The notes under the pieces are model-generated. The model saw nothing but the letters and a program-made list of their open reading frames with translations, searched no databases and had not been told where the DNA came from. Both the position numbers and the translations under genes were made by a program. A stretch of 64,000 nucleotides of DNA, taken from positions 91,168 to 155,167 of the forward strand of contig JAJSAM010000030.1 of assembly GCA_024274785.1 (NCBI GenBank), written 5' to 3'. Source of the stretch: Planctomycetota bacterium. Lineage in GTDB: Bacteria > Planctomycetota > JAJSAM01. Below are positions 1 through 8,249 of the stretch, one piece after another (the first letter of the stretch is position 1; the number at the start of each line of letters is the position of its first letter).

Positions 1-1273
1 CCACCAGCAGACCGAGCGACAGGACCAGCGCGAACAGCGTCACCCGGTTGATGGTGAATCCCACGAGCAGGTCGGCGAGCAGAGCGATGGAGAAGGTCAT
101 CGGCACCGCGAGCGCCACCACCAGGGCAGCCCGCCAGCCCAGGCCGAGGATGATGATGATCACCACCGTCAACACCGCCACGAGGATGTGGCCGGCCAGT
201 TCGTTCACCTTCTCGTCGGCACTCCGGCCGTAGTCGCGAGTCACGGTGCACGTCACGCCGGCGGGGATCACCCCATCGGCCTGAAGGTCCTTGATCGTCT
301 CGATGACGTTCCGCGTGACGTGCACCGCGTTGGTGCCCTTCCGCTTGGCCACGGCAATGGTGACGGACTGCTCCTCGGGGATGTCCGCGCCTCCGGGCCG
401 GTCGTACGCCCGTCTTGCGCCGGGTCCGAACCCGATCCTGGTGTAGGTGACGGCCTCCTCCGGACCGTCCTGCACGGTCGCCACGTCTTTCAGGTAGACC
501 AGGCGGCCGGCGGCGGCGGAGACGACGACCGAGAGAACGTCTTCACGATCCCGGAGGAACGGCCCGGCCTCGACCAGCACTTCGGTGTCGTCGCGGTCGA
601 AGCTGCCCACCTTCCGGGAGACGTTGGCGCCCCCCAGAGCCCTCTCGAGGTCGAGGGGAGACAGACCTCGGGCGGCCAGCGCTTCGGGATCGAACACGAC
701 CCGGATCTGACGCTTGCGCCCCCCCACGACATACGACTTGCTGGAATTCGGAACGCGCTGCAGGTAGTCGAGCACCTCCTCCGCGATTCGCCGCAGCTCG
801 TAGTCGTCGCGGCCCCCGCCGGAAAGAGTGAGAGTCAGGATCGGTACGTCGTCCACGTCCACCGGCCGAACGATCCACCCGCCGATTCCGGGCGGGACCT
901 GGTCCACGTAGCCGGAGATCTTCGCGAAAGTGTTGGTCAGGGCGTCCTCGCGATTTCGCCCCACTTCGAAGCGCAGCGAGACCACCGCCATGCCGGGCCG
1001 CGACATGGAGTAGACGTGCTCCACGCCCTCGATCTCGAGGAGCTTGGTCTCGAGGTTCGTGGTGACGAGCTTCTCGACCTCTTCCGCCGACGCACCCGGG
1101 TAGCTGATCAGGACATCGACCATCGGTACGACGATCTGCGGTTCTTCCTCACGGGGAGTCTTCAGGAAGCCCACCACGCCGGAGGCCAGCGCCGCGATGA
1201 TAAAGAGCAGCGAGAGCTTGGAGGTCAGGAACTTGCTGACAATCCTCCCGGTGAAACTGTCGGCGCCACGCAT
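1..1273 (-). CDS. RND efflux permease, N-terminal part (cut by window edge)
   Basis: This is the inner-membrane proton-driven pump of a tripartite efflux system. The minus strand reads from ATG at 1273 to the window edge and gives about 424 residues. These cover the first transmembrane helix, the porter region with its conserved segment near residues 45-75 (PREEEPQI followed by SYPGASAEEVE), and a helix close to the edge (FALVLSLGLLV) that normally precedes the proton-relay Asp pair. The start overlaps the adaptor stop as TGATG, so the two are probably translationally coupled. Substrate class (drug or metal) cannot be told from this half. Family call is firm, substrate unknown. Confidence 0.93.
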   Translation of the reverse strand, partial: MRGADSFTGRIVSKFLTSKLSLLFIIAALASGVVGFLKTPREEEPQIVVPMVDVLISYPGASAEEVEKLVTTNLETKLLEIEGVEHVYSMSRPGMAVVSLRFEVGRNREDALTNTFAKISGYVDQVPPGIGGWIVRPVDVDDVPILTLTLSGGGRDDYELRRIAEEVLDYLQRVPNSSKSYVVGGRKRQIRVVFDPEALAARGLSPLDLERALGGANVSRKVGSFDRDDTEVLVEAGPFLRDREDVLSVVVSAAAGRLVYLKDVATVQDGPEEAVTYTRIGFGPGARRAYDRPGGADIPEEQSVTIAVAKRKGTNAVHVTRNVIETIKDLQADGVIPAGVTCTVTRDYGRSADEKVNELAGHILVAVLTVVIIIILGLGWRAALVVALAVPMTFSIALLADLLVGFTINRVTLFALVLSLGLLV

Positions 1274-2325
1274 CACCGCTCCTCCAGCACCAGGCGCTCG
1301 CCGGCCGAGAGACCGGAAAGCACCTCGAGTTTGCCCTCGATCGTCTCACCGGTGCGGATGTGACGGATCCGGATCCGGTCGTCTTCGACCACGCGGACGG
1401 TTTCGAGTTGCCCGATGCGCCGCACCGCGCCGGCGGGAATGAGGATCGCTTCGCGCTCACCGGTCCGGAACATCAGGCGGCCGAAGTTGCCGGGGCGGGC
1501 GCCGGAGTCCTTCGGCAGCGGAGCCTTCACCAGGAACGTGCGGGTGGCCGGATCAGCCTCGGGAGCGCGCTCCTCCACCGTGGATTGAAACTCACGGTTC
1601 AGGGGCTCGCCGAAGAGCAACCTGACGGAGACGCCCACCGGGATGTGGGTGATCAGGTACTCGCGAACGTCCGCCTCGAGCCTCAAGTCCTTCGGGTCCT
1701 GCAGCACGAGGATCGGCTTGCCGGGCAGGGCGAGGTCGCCGGGTTCGGCGAGCTTCTCCGCCACCACGCCGTCCTGGGGAGCGGTGATCGTCGTGTAGCC
1801 GAGATAGACCTCCGCCGCACGGACCGCGGCGCGAACGCCCTCGACTCCGGCCTTCGCCATTTCATAGTCGCCGGTGACGGATTCGAGCTGCTCCTTCGTG
1901 GTGGCGTTCTTTGCGAACAGCTCGGTGTAGCGCCGGTGCGCGGCCGACGCCTGCGAGAGGCGGGCTTCGGCCTGCGCCACCGCGGCGCGGGCCACCTCGA
2001 TGCGGGCTTTCACTTCCCGATCATCGATGCGCGCCAGCACATCGTCCTTCCGGACCGAGTCTCCCTGCGCCGCATGCACTTCGAGCAGGGTTCCCATCAG
2101 GCGCGGGGAGATCCGGATCGAGCGTCGGGAACGGACGGTGCCCACCGCCTCGGCATAGAGCGGCGTCTTCACCGAGACGACCTCGATGCTCGCCACGTCG
2201 CCGGCGCTTTCCGGCGCCCGGACTTCCGTACCCGGCCCCACTTTCGAGGAGTCGAAGACGCCCTGCCAGAAGAGCAACCCGAGGACCAGGCCGGCAATGA
2301 CGCAGACCGCCACGATGATTTTCAT
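1273..2325 (-). CDS. RND efflux periplasmic adaptor (membrane fusion protein, HlyD-like)
   Basis: A 350-residue periplasmic adaptor linking the RND permease to the outer-membrane channel. It starts with an uncleaved or lipid-free hydrophobic anchor (residues 3-22), then a lipoyl-like half motif (HAAQGDSVRKDDVLARID), a long alpha-hairpin with heptad-like alanine and glutamate content around residues 105-170, the second lipoyl half (TITAPQDGVVAEKLAEPGD) and a beta-barrel ending in the usual LSGLSAGERLVL segment. The ATG at 2325 lies 28 nt after the upstream gene and the stop overlaps the permease start by one base. It is the middle gene of the operon 3784 to 1. Confidence 0.94.
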   Translation of the reverse strand: MKIIVAVCVIAGLVLGLLFWQGVFDSSKVGPGTEVRAPESAGDVASIEVVSVKTPLYAEAVGTVRSRRSIRISPRLMGTLLEVHAAQGDSVRKDDVLARIDDREVKARIEVARAAVAQAEARLSQASAAHRRYTELFAKNATTKEQLESVTGDYEMAKAGVEGVRAAVRAAEVYLGYTTITAPQDGVVAEKLAEPGDLALPGKPILVLQDPKDLRLEADVREYLITHIPVGVSVRLLFGEPLNREFQSTVEERAPEADPATRTFLVKAPLPKDSGARPGNFGRLMFRTGEREAILIPAGAVRRIGQLETVRVVEDDRIRIRHIRTGETIEGKLEVLSGLSAGERLVLEER

Positions 2326-2353
2326 TGTCCCACTCCCGTTGAACCGACAACCT

Positions 2354-3784
2354 TCATTGTCCAGTCCCGGTTGAGCCCACCGGCTCCCCCTGGCCCGCCC
2401 GGCACACGCCGAGCGCGCGGCGCAGGTCCGCCGTCGATCTCTGTTCGTCGTATCTCGCTGCCACGTTGCGAACGCGGGCGCCGGTCAACGCCACCTCCGC
2501 GTCCAGGTACTCGGTGATGGTCGCCGCACCGGACTCGTACCGGGCGCGGATCAGGGAGAGCGCTTCCTCGGCCAACTCGGTGCTCTTGCCGGCGACGGCC
2601 ACGCGCTGGCGGGCCTCATCGAGTTTGAGCTGAGCGTTGCTGACATCGGTCTCGATGCTGATTTCCGCCTTGCGCAGCGCCTCGCGCGCGGCGCGGACCC
2701 GGGCCTGGGCCGCCGCGATCTCGGGGCCGGTCCGGAAGTCGTGAAAAGCGGCCCAGTCGACGCGCACCCCCACCACCGCGCTGTCCTGATCGGTGGTGAA
2801 GCCGAACTTCTCATCGTCGAGGGCGTAGCTGCCGAACGCATCCACGGTGGGCATCCGCCCGGACTTCGCGAGGGCGACGGCGTACTCCGCGGACCGGACC
2901 GCTTCCTCGGCGCGCCGAAGTTCGGGGCGGTTGCGGCCGGCGATGGCGATGAGGTCATCATCGAGCACCGGCGGAACCTTGAAGGTGCCGCGAGGGCTCA
3001 GGGAGAACTCGTCGGCAACCCGGAGGCCGAGCAGGTTCCGGAGCGCGGTGAGCGCCCGCTCCCGGGCATTCTTCGCGCGCACGACCTCCTCGAGCGCCTC
3101 CGCCCGCCGCACCTCCACCGAGAGCACGTCGGAACGTTGCGCGACGCCCGCCTCGAACTGGCTCCTCGTGATCCCGAGTTGCTGCTCGACGAGCTTGACC
3201 GACTCCTCGGCGACGAAAACGAACTCCGCCGCCTCGTAGACCATCAGGCTCGTACCGATAACCGCAGCTTTCAGTTCGTTCAGGATCGAGTCGCGCACCC
3301 CCTCTTCGAGGGTGGCGCCGGAACTGGCGAGCTCCTCCATCGCCTCGCGGCGCCCGCCATCGTAGAGCCGATACCCGAGCTCGGCGGCCAGGCGCGCGTT
3401 CCCGTTACTTCCCGGCCGGTTGATGTCCCCGGTCATGTCGAGATCCCGTTGGCGCAGACGCTGCAGGAAGACGAGGACCGGATCGGTGGTGAAGGTGTAG
3501 TCGAGCGAGAGGTTCAGACTCGGGTACCACGCCGACCGCACCACCTCGACATCCTGCCGCGCGGCCAGAATCCGCGCCGCGGCCACACCGAGGTCCGGGT
3601 TGCGCTCGATCGCCACGGCCACCGCCTCCGGAACCGAGAGATCGGTCAGCAACGTGGGCGCGACAATCGGCGGCGGCGCCTCGACGGGTTGGAGCTCCGA
3701 GGCCGGCAACACCGTTGCCTGCGGCCCGGGCGGGGACGCGCAGGCCGCGATGAAGATCAGACCGAAAAGGATTGCTCTTCGCAT
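2354..3784 (-). CDS. TolC-family outer-membrane efflux lipoprotein
   Basis: Outer-membrane channel of the tripartite pump, 476 residues from the chosen start. The frame is open further upstream, but ATG at 3784 has a good GGAGG seven bases before it and gives a clean lipoprotein signal (RRAILFGLIFIAACASPP, Cys as lipid anchor). The body carries two duplicated outer-membrane efflux repeats with Ala/Glu/Arg-rich helices and the usual VPEAVAVAIERNPDL and IRARYESGAATITEYLDAE segments. It is the first gene of the operon with the adaptor and permease. Regulation may involve the sigma54 activator encoded just upstream. Confidence 0.93.
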   Translation of the reverse strand: MRRAILFGLIFIAACASPPGPQATVLPASELQPVEAPPPIVAPTLLTDLSVPEAVAVAIERNPDLGVAAARILAARQDVEVVRSAWYPSLNLSLDYTFTTDPVLVFLQRLRQRDLDMTGDINRPGSNGNARLAAELGYRLYDGGRREAMEELASSGATLEEGVRDSILNELKAAVIGTSLMVYEAAEFVFVAEESVKLVEQQLGITRSQFEAGVAQRSDVLSVEVRRAEALEEVVRAKNARERALTALRNLLGLRVADEFSLSPRGTFKVPPVLDDDLIAIAGRNRPELRRAEEAVRSAEYAVALAKSGRMPTVDAFGSYALDDEKFGFTTDQDSAVVGVRVDWAAFHDFRTGPEIAAAQARVRAAREALRKAEISIETDVSNAQLKLDEARQRVAVAGKSTELAEEALSLIRARYESGAATITEYLDAEVALTGARVRNVAARYDEQRSTADLRRALGVCRAGQGEPVGSTGTGQ

Positions 3785-3806
3785 GTTTGCCTCCAGGCCC
3801 CTGCTA

Positions 3807-3821
3807 ACGAACCGCGTGCCA
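3807..3821 (-). promoter_or_regulatory. weak sigma54-like -24/-12 element before the efflux operon
   Basis: The minus strand reads TGGCACG at 3821-3815, a perfect -24 block, followed after four bases by TCGT where TTGC is expected. Only half of the -12 block fits, so this is a candidate. It would give a very short leader carrying the GGAGG of the outer-membrane factor gene. A sigma54 activator gene lies next door. Confidence 0.25.
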
Positions 3822-3918
3822 TTCGTCATTCTCCGCGCTAGCCGCCTGCGGATCAATGATCAGCGGGAAGATGGCGGGTGTTGATGAACTCGAAGGTGAA
3901 CAGGGACCCATGAACAAG

Positions 3919-3933
3919 TTAACAATACGTTAA
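3919..3933. promoter_or_regulatory. inverted repeat, possible activator site upstream of efflux operon
   Basis: TTAAC-aatac-GTTAA is a perfect 5+5 inverted repeat in a short AT-rich patch within the 331-bp gene-free stretch between the efflux operon and the sigma54 activator gene. It lies about 100 bp upstream of the candidate -24 element, the usual distance for an enhancer-binding protein. The rest of the 3785-4115 gap shows no gene. Confidence 0.3.
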
Positions 3934-4115
3934 GAAGAGGAGTGTCCACGGGCCCGGAGGGGCCGCGCAAGAATAACTTCGCAGGACGGAGAGCGCTGAT
4001 GCGCCCGCCCGGCAAGGCGCGAGGAGGGCGCAACCTTACTGGTTTCAACAGACGAGCAACGCGGCTTAAGGGGATGCGGCTGCCCTCGAATCCCGTAGCT
4101 ATTCTTGCGCGGCCC

Positions 4116-5420
4116 CTAGAGGCCGAGGCGCTTCATCCGTTTCCAGAGCGTCACGCGCGAAATCCCCATCCGGGCCGCCGCCTTCGTGCGGTTCCAGGCC
4201 GTGGCCTCGAGGGCGCGGAGAATGACCTCCCGCTCGCCTGCGGGTTGGTCCGGAGTGGGAGGAGGGCCTCCTTTCCGGACCTCCTCGGGGAGGTCGGCCG
4301 GGAGGATCACACCGTCCCGGGCGGTGACGAAGGCGTGCTCGATGGCATTCTCCAGTTCGCGAACGTTCCCCGGCCAGGAGTGGATGCGGAGCAGGCGGTG
4401 CGCCTCCCGCGACAGCCCCTCGATCTCGCGACCGGTCTCTTCACAAAAGCGCGTGAGGAAGTGGCTGACGAGGAGGGGGATATCCTCGCGGCGATCGCGC
4501 AACGGCGGCAGGTCGATCGGGAACACATTCACCCGGTAGAAGAGATCCTCGCGGAACCGCGCCTCCGAGATCAACGTCCGCAGGTCGCGGTGCGTGGCGG
4601 AGATGATGCGCACGTCGACCCGGCGGGTTTCGGTCTCGCCCAGGCGCTCGCACTCCTTGCCCTCGAGGACGCGGAGAACCTTCAGCTGCACCACCGGGCT
4701 CATGTCGCCGATCTCGTCGATGAAGAGCGTCCCGCCATCGGCCCGTTCGAATCGCCCGGGGCGGTCCGCCACCGCACCGGTGAAGGCTCCCCGGGCGTGC
4801 CCGAAGAGTTCACTTTCGAGCAGAGTCTCCGGCAACGCGGAGCAATTCACCTTGATGAACGGCGCGTGCGCCCGCGGCCCGGTGTAGTGGATCGCCGCGG
4901 CCACCAGTTCCTTGCCGGTGCCGGACTCGCCGCGGATGTGCAGGGTGACGTTCGAATCGGCCGCCAGCCGGATGCGCTCGTAGACCGCCTGCATTCCCGC
5001 GGAGCGACCGATCAGCTTGTGAAACCGGTCGCGGTCCCGCAGAATGCCCCGCAGGTTCTCGACCTCTTCCGTCAGCGAGAGCACGGCGGTGACGTCGGTC
5101 AGGGTCTCCACCTGGCCGACCGGTTCGCCGCCCGCGCCGAGGAGCGGGTGGGTGGTGCGCAGGATCACGCGATCTTCGCCGGCCCGGGTCCGGATACGGC
5201 AGCGGGTGCGCACGCAATCGAGAGTGCTCACCGTTGCGGCCGGCATCGGCTCGAGTTCGAGGCAGATCTCTCGTCGCAGGAACTCCGGCGTCGCTCCGAC
5301 CGCCTCCTCCCGGGTCAGTCCGGTCATCTCCTCGGCGGCGCGATTCCAGAGCGAGATCCGCCCCTCGGTGTCCGTGACCATGATGCCCACCGGCATGGAT
5401 TCGAGAACCGACTCGTACAT
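4116..5420 (-). CDS. PAS-sigma54 interaction-Fis transcriptional activator
   Basis: A 434-residue enhancer-binding protein that remodels sigma54 RNA polymerase using ATP. Domains in order: PAS sensor (about 1-110), a short coiled linker, AAA+ core with Walker A GESGTGKE (164-171), the sigma54-contacting GAFTGA (211-216), Walker B FIDEIGD (233-239) and arginine-finger region RFREDLFYRV, then a Fis-type helix-turn-helix (about 395-434) ending MGISRVTLWKRMKRLGL. There is no receiver domain, so the signal probably comes through PAS. The start has no ribosome site but a TATCAT seven bases ahead, suggesting a leaderless message. It could control the downstream efflux operon or the divergent gene. 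Confidence 0.95.
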   Translation of the reverse strand: MYESVLESMPVGIMVTDTEGRISLWNRAAEEMTGLTREEAVGATPEFLRREICLELEPMPAATVSTLDCVRTRCRIRTRAGEDRVILRTTHPLLGAGGEPVGQVETLTDVTAVLSLTEEVENLRGILRDRDRFHKLIGRSAGMQAVYERIRLAADSNVTLHIRGESGTGKELVAAAIHYTGPRAHAPFIKVNCSALPETLLESELFGHARGAFTGAVADRPGRFERADGGTLFIDEIGDMSPVVQLKVLRVLEGKECERLGETETRRVDVRIISATHRDLRTLISEARFREDLFYRVNVFPIDLPPLRDRREDIPLLVSHFLTRFCEETGREIEGLSREAHRLLRIHSWPGNVRELENAIEHAFVTARDGVILPADLPEEVRKGGPPPTPDQPAGEREVILRALEATAWNRTKAAARMGISRVTLWKRMKRLGL

Positions 5421-5450
5421 GCCGGGGATGATACCCCGTATACTCCCCGG
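5421..5450. promoter_or_regulatory. compact divergent promoter, apparently leaderless in both directions
   Basis: The 30 bp between two divergent start codons holds TATCAT on the minus strand (5433-5428, seven bases before the activator ATG) and TATACT on the plus strand (5439-5444, six bases before the ATG at 5451). CCGGGG at 5422-5427 and CCCCGG at 5445-5450 form an inverted repeat. No Shine-Dalgarno sequence exists on either side. Confidence 0.5.
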
Positions 5451-8249
5451 ATGATCCGTGGAACCTCTCTCTCGATCCTGTTGCTCCTCGTCCTCGCCCT
5501 TCCCGCCCTGGCCGGCGGTGGGCCCGAGACCACGCTGGTGGTGGTCAACGGCAACTCACCGGTCTCCCGCCAGGTCGCCAACACCTATGGGGCGCTGCGG
5601 GACATCCCGGCCAGCCACTTCGTCTACCTCGACTCGGTGCCCCATCTCGGCGTCATCAAGCTCGACTTCTTCCTCGAACAGATCTGGGCGCCCATCGAAG
5701 CCCACATGAAGAAGCTCGGGATCGAGGACCAGATCGACCTCATCACCTACTCCGCCGATTTCCCCTACGCCGTCGACTTCCGGGGGGTGCTCGACACCCC
5801 GAAGCCCGGAAACACGATCGGCGGCGTCGCGTCACTGACCGGCGTCACCTACCTGATCCGCCACGTGCTCGCCAAAGACCCGTTCTGGAACCTCCAGATC
5901 AACCGCTATTTCCGGCTCGACACGGGACGGGGCGGCGGCTCCGCCAGATCCCCGACCGCCGCCGAACAGAAACTCATCGGAAAGGCCGAGGCGGCACTCA
6001 AGCAGAAGAACTACGCCGACGCGGTCGGATACTATGAGTTGCTCGCGCGCACCTACCAGAACGGCGGACACCTCTACAACCTGGCCTGCTGCCTGGCCCT
6101 GACGGGGAAAACACGGGAGGCGCTGAAGGCACTTTCGGAGGCCGTCACGAACGGCTTCAGCGACCAACGCCTGGCGATGCAGGACCCCGACCTCGCCTCC
6201 CTGCGCACCTTGCCGGCCTTCCGCAACATTCTCTCGCGCATCCAGCCGAAGCCGGTCACCGTCCAGCCCGGCCACGGTTTCCGCTCCTCGGTCGCCTGGA
6301 CCGGCGCAAAGGCGCCCATCCCCGACGCGCCGGCCACGGCCACGAACCGGTACTACCTCGCAACCCAGCTCGGCTACACGGGCCGTTACGGGAACTCCCT
6401 GCCGGAGGTGCTCGAGTGCCTTTCCCGGGCCGCGGCGTCGGACGGCACGAAGCCGGACGGCACGGTTTACATCTGCAAGAACAGCAATGTACGTTCCACG
6501 GCGCGCGAGCCGTTCTTCCCGTTCCTTGAGAACGGCCTGAAGAAGCTCGGCCGAAAGGTGGAGATCCTCGAGAAGGGCAAGGACGGCCAGACCGGGATCA
6601 TTCCGGTGGGCAGGGAAGACGTGATCGGGGCGGTGGTGGGTTCAGCCGGTTTCAAGTGGCCTTCCGGAAAGAGTGTGATGCTAGGTGGCGCCATCTCCGA
6701 GCACCTGACCAGCTTCGGCGCCCACTTCGGCACACCCGGGCAGACGAAGCTCTCCGAATTCATCCGCTACGGCGCGGCGGGCGCGAGCGGAACGGTGATC
6801 GAGCCCCTCGCCCACCACCAGAAGTTCCCGAACCCGATCATCCATATCTTCTACGCCGAGGGCTGCTCGCTCGCGGAGGCCTTCTACCAGAGCATCTGGG
6901 GGCCGTTTCAACTGCTCGTGGTCGGTGACGGGCTCACGCGGCCCTTCGCCACCTTCGAAAAGGTCAGGGTCGATGCGCCGAAAGGACCGTGGACCAGGAC
7001 CGTCGACCTCATGCCGAAAGGCCGGGGCAAGTCCTTCGAGCTGTGGGTGGACGGGCGGCGGGTGCAGACCGGGGCCAGGTTCGCCCTGGACACCACGAAG
7101 CTCGAGGACGGGTACCACGACGTACGCGTGATCTCGATCTCCGATGACGACATCGAGACCAGGTCGAGCACCCGGCTCGACGCGGTGGTCGACAACCGGG
7201 CCCGGCAGGTGTCCCTCTCCGCTTCGGACGAGACGATCGAGTACGGGGAGATGATCCTGTTCAAGGCGCGAGCCGTGAAGGAGATCCAGGCCCTGCACCA
7301 CGGACGCGTGGTGGCCCGGTCGCAAGAGTCACCGCTCCTCATTCCGAGCGCCTCGATCGGTCCGGGGAAGGTGGTGATCACCCCGCGGGTCATCTTCGCC
7401 GACGGCAGCGCCTACCGCTTCGAGCCGCGCACCTTCAACATCGTCCTGCCCGCTCCCGTGCAGTCGAAGACGGCGAAACGGCCAACGAAGCCCGGTCTCC
7501 GGGGACGGGCGAAGACGGCTGCGGGAGAAGTGGTCATCGCGGTCACGAACCTCGGCGACAAGGCCGCCGGGAAGGTGCTTCGCGATCAGCTCAAGGCTTT
7601 GAAGACGGCGGAGTGGTTCGAGCTGGCCGGCGAGTTCGAGGTCACGAAGGAAGGCTTCCAGCAACTGCTCTTCACCGGAACCGGCAAGCTCACGCTCGAG
7701 GTGGCGGGGAAGGTGCTCTGCGAGGAGCTCCCCCTCGACCGGCTCCGCGCGTTCGCCTTTCGCCAGACGGTCGGCTGGCATCCCATCCGCATCCGGGTTT
7801 CCGAAGCCGGCGCGCCGAACCTCACCATGTTCCAATCCGGGGAGACGGTCTGCGCTCCGCCGCGCCTGCGCCACGCGAGTCACATGGCGCTCAAGGCGCC
7901 TCCGGCACCGGCGGGGACCGAGCCGAAGAAACCGATTCCGGTTCCCGGAGAGGGGCTCGAACTCACCGGAAGAAGAACCGTCCGCAACATCTCGGCGATC
8001 GTGCTGACGCCCCCCGCCAAAGCGGAGAAGTTCCCGATGGACTGGATCGTCGAGGTCTCGTCCGGCCGCCGCAAGTGGAAGCCGGTGAAGAACGTGACGG
8101 TCCTCGTCGGCCCGGGTCCGAAGGCGGCGCCGCTGTGGATCGAGCTGTCGTTCAAGCCGATGAGGGCGAAGACGCTCCGGGTGCGCCCGAAGGACGGAAA
8201 GTCCACCAGCCTCTCGAAGATCGAGGTGCTGGGGAAGCCGCTCAGGTGA
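5451..8249 (+). CDS. TIGR03790-like secreted protein with TPR-like insert
   Basis: A 932-residue exported protein. A signal peptide (SILLLLVLALPALAGGG) is followed by the TIGR03790-type opening (TTLVVVNGNSPVSRQVANTY), in which a cluster of surface-type proteins compares elapsed objects through a caspase/gingipain-like fold; the biochemical role of the family is unknown. Residues about 170-260 form a TPR-like unit (LIGKAEAALKQKNYADAVGYYELLA) inserted in the domain. The C-terminal half looks beta-rich, with a segment resembling a carbohydrate-binding or F5/8-like domain near 780-930. The large open frame extends upstream of 5451 but that part is antisense to the activator gene. The ATG lies six bases after TATACT. 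Its end overlaps the convergent kinase gene by 8 bp. Confidence 0.75.
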   Translation: MIRGTSLSILLLLVLALPALAGGGPETTLVVVNGNSPVSRQVANTYGALRDIPASHFVYLDSVPHLGVIKLDFFLEQIWAPIEAHMKKLGIEDQIDLITYSADFPYAVDFRGVLDTPKPGNTIGGVASLTGVTYLIRHVLAKDPFWNLQINRYFRLDTGRGGGSARSPTAAEQKLIGKAEAALKQKNYADAVGYYELLARTYQNGGHLYNLACCLALTGKTREALKALSEAVTNGFSDQRLAMQDPDLASLRTLPAFRNILSRIQPKPVTVQPGHGFRSSVAWTGAKAPIPDAPATATNRYYLATQLGYTGRYGNSLPEVLECLSRAAASDGTKPDGTVYICKNSNVRSTAREPFFPFLENGLKKLGRKVEILEKGKDGQTGIIPVGREDVIGAVVGSAGFKWPSGKSVMLGGAISEHLTSFGAHFGTPGQTKLSEFIRYGAAGASGTVIEPLAHHQKFPNPIIHIFYAEGCSLAEAFYQSIWGPFQLLVVGDGLTRPFATFEKVRVDAPKGPWTRTVDLMPKGRGKSFELWVDGRRVQTGARFALDTTKLEDGYHDVRVISISDDDIETRSSTRLDAVVDNRARQVSLSASDETIEYGEMILFKARAVKEIQALHHGRVVARSQESPLLIPSASIGPGKVVITPRVIFADGSAYRFEPRTFNIVLPAPVQSKTAKRPTKPGLRGRAKTAAGEVVIAVTNLGDKAAGKVLRDQLKALKTAEWFELAGEFEVTKEGFQQLLFTGTGKLTLEVAGKVLCEELPLDRLRAFAFRQTVGWHPIRIRVSEAGAPNLTMFQSGETVCAPPRLRHASHMALKAPPAPAGTEPKKPIPVPGEGLELTGRRTVRNISAIVLTPPAKAEKFPMDWIVEVSSGRRKWKPVKNVTVLVGPGPKAAPLWIELSFKPMRAKTLRVRPKDGKSTSLSKIEVLGKPLR

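Noticed and set aside
3942..5450. Long plus-strand open frame in front of the TIGR03790 gene
   Set aside because: It is antisense to the clear sigma54 activator gene and an effect of high GC; the signal peptide begins at 5451.
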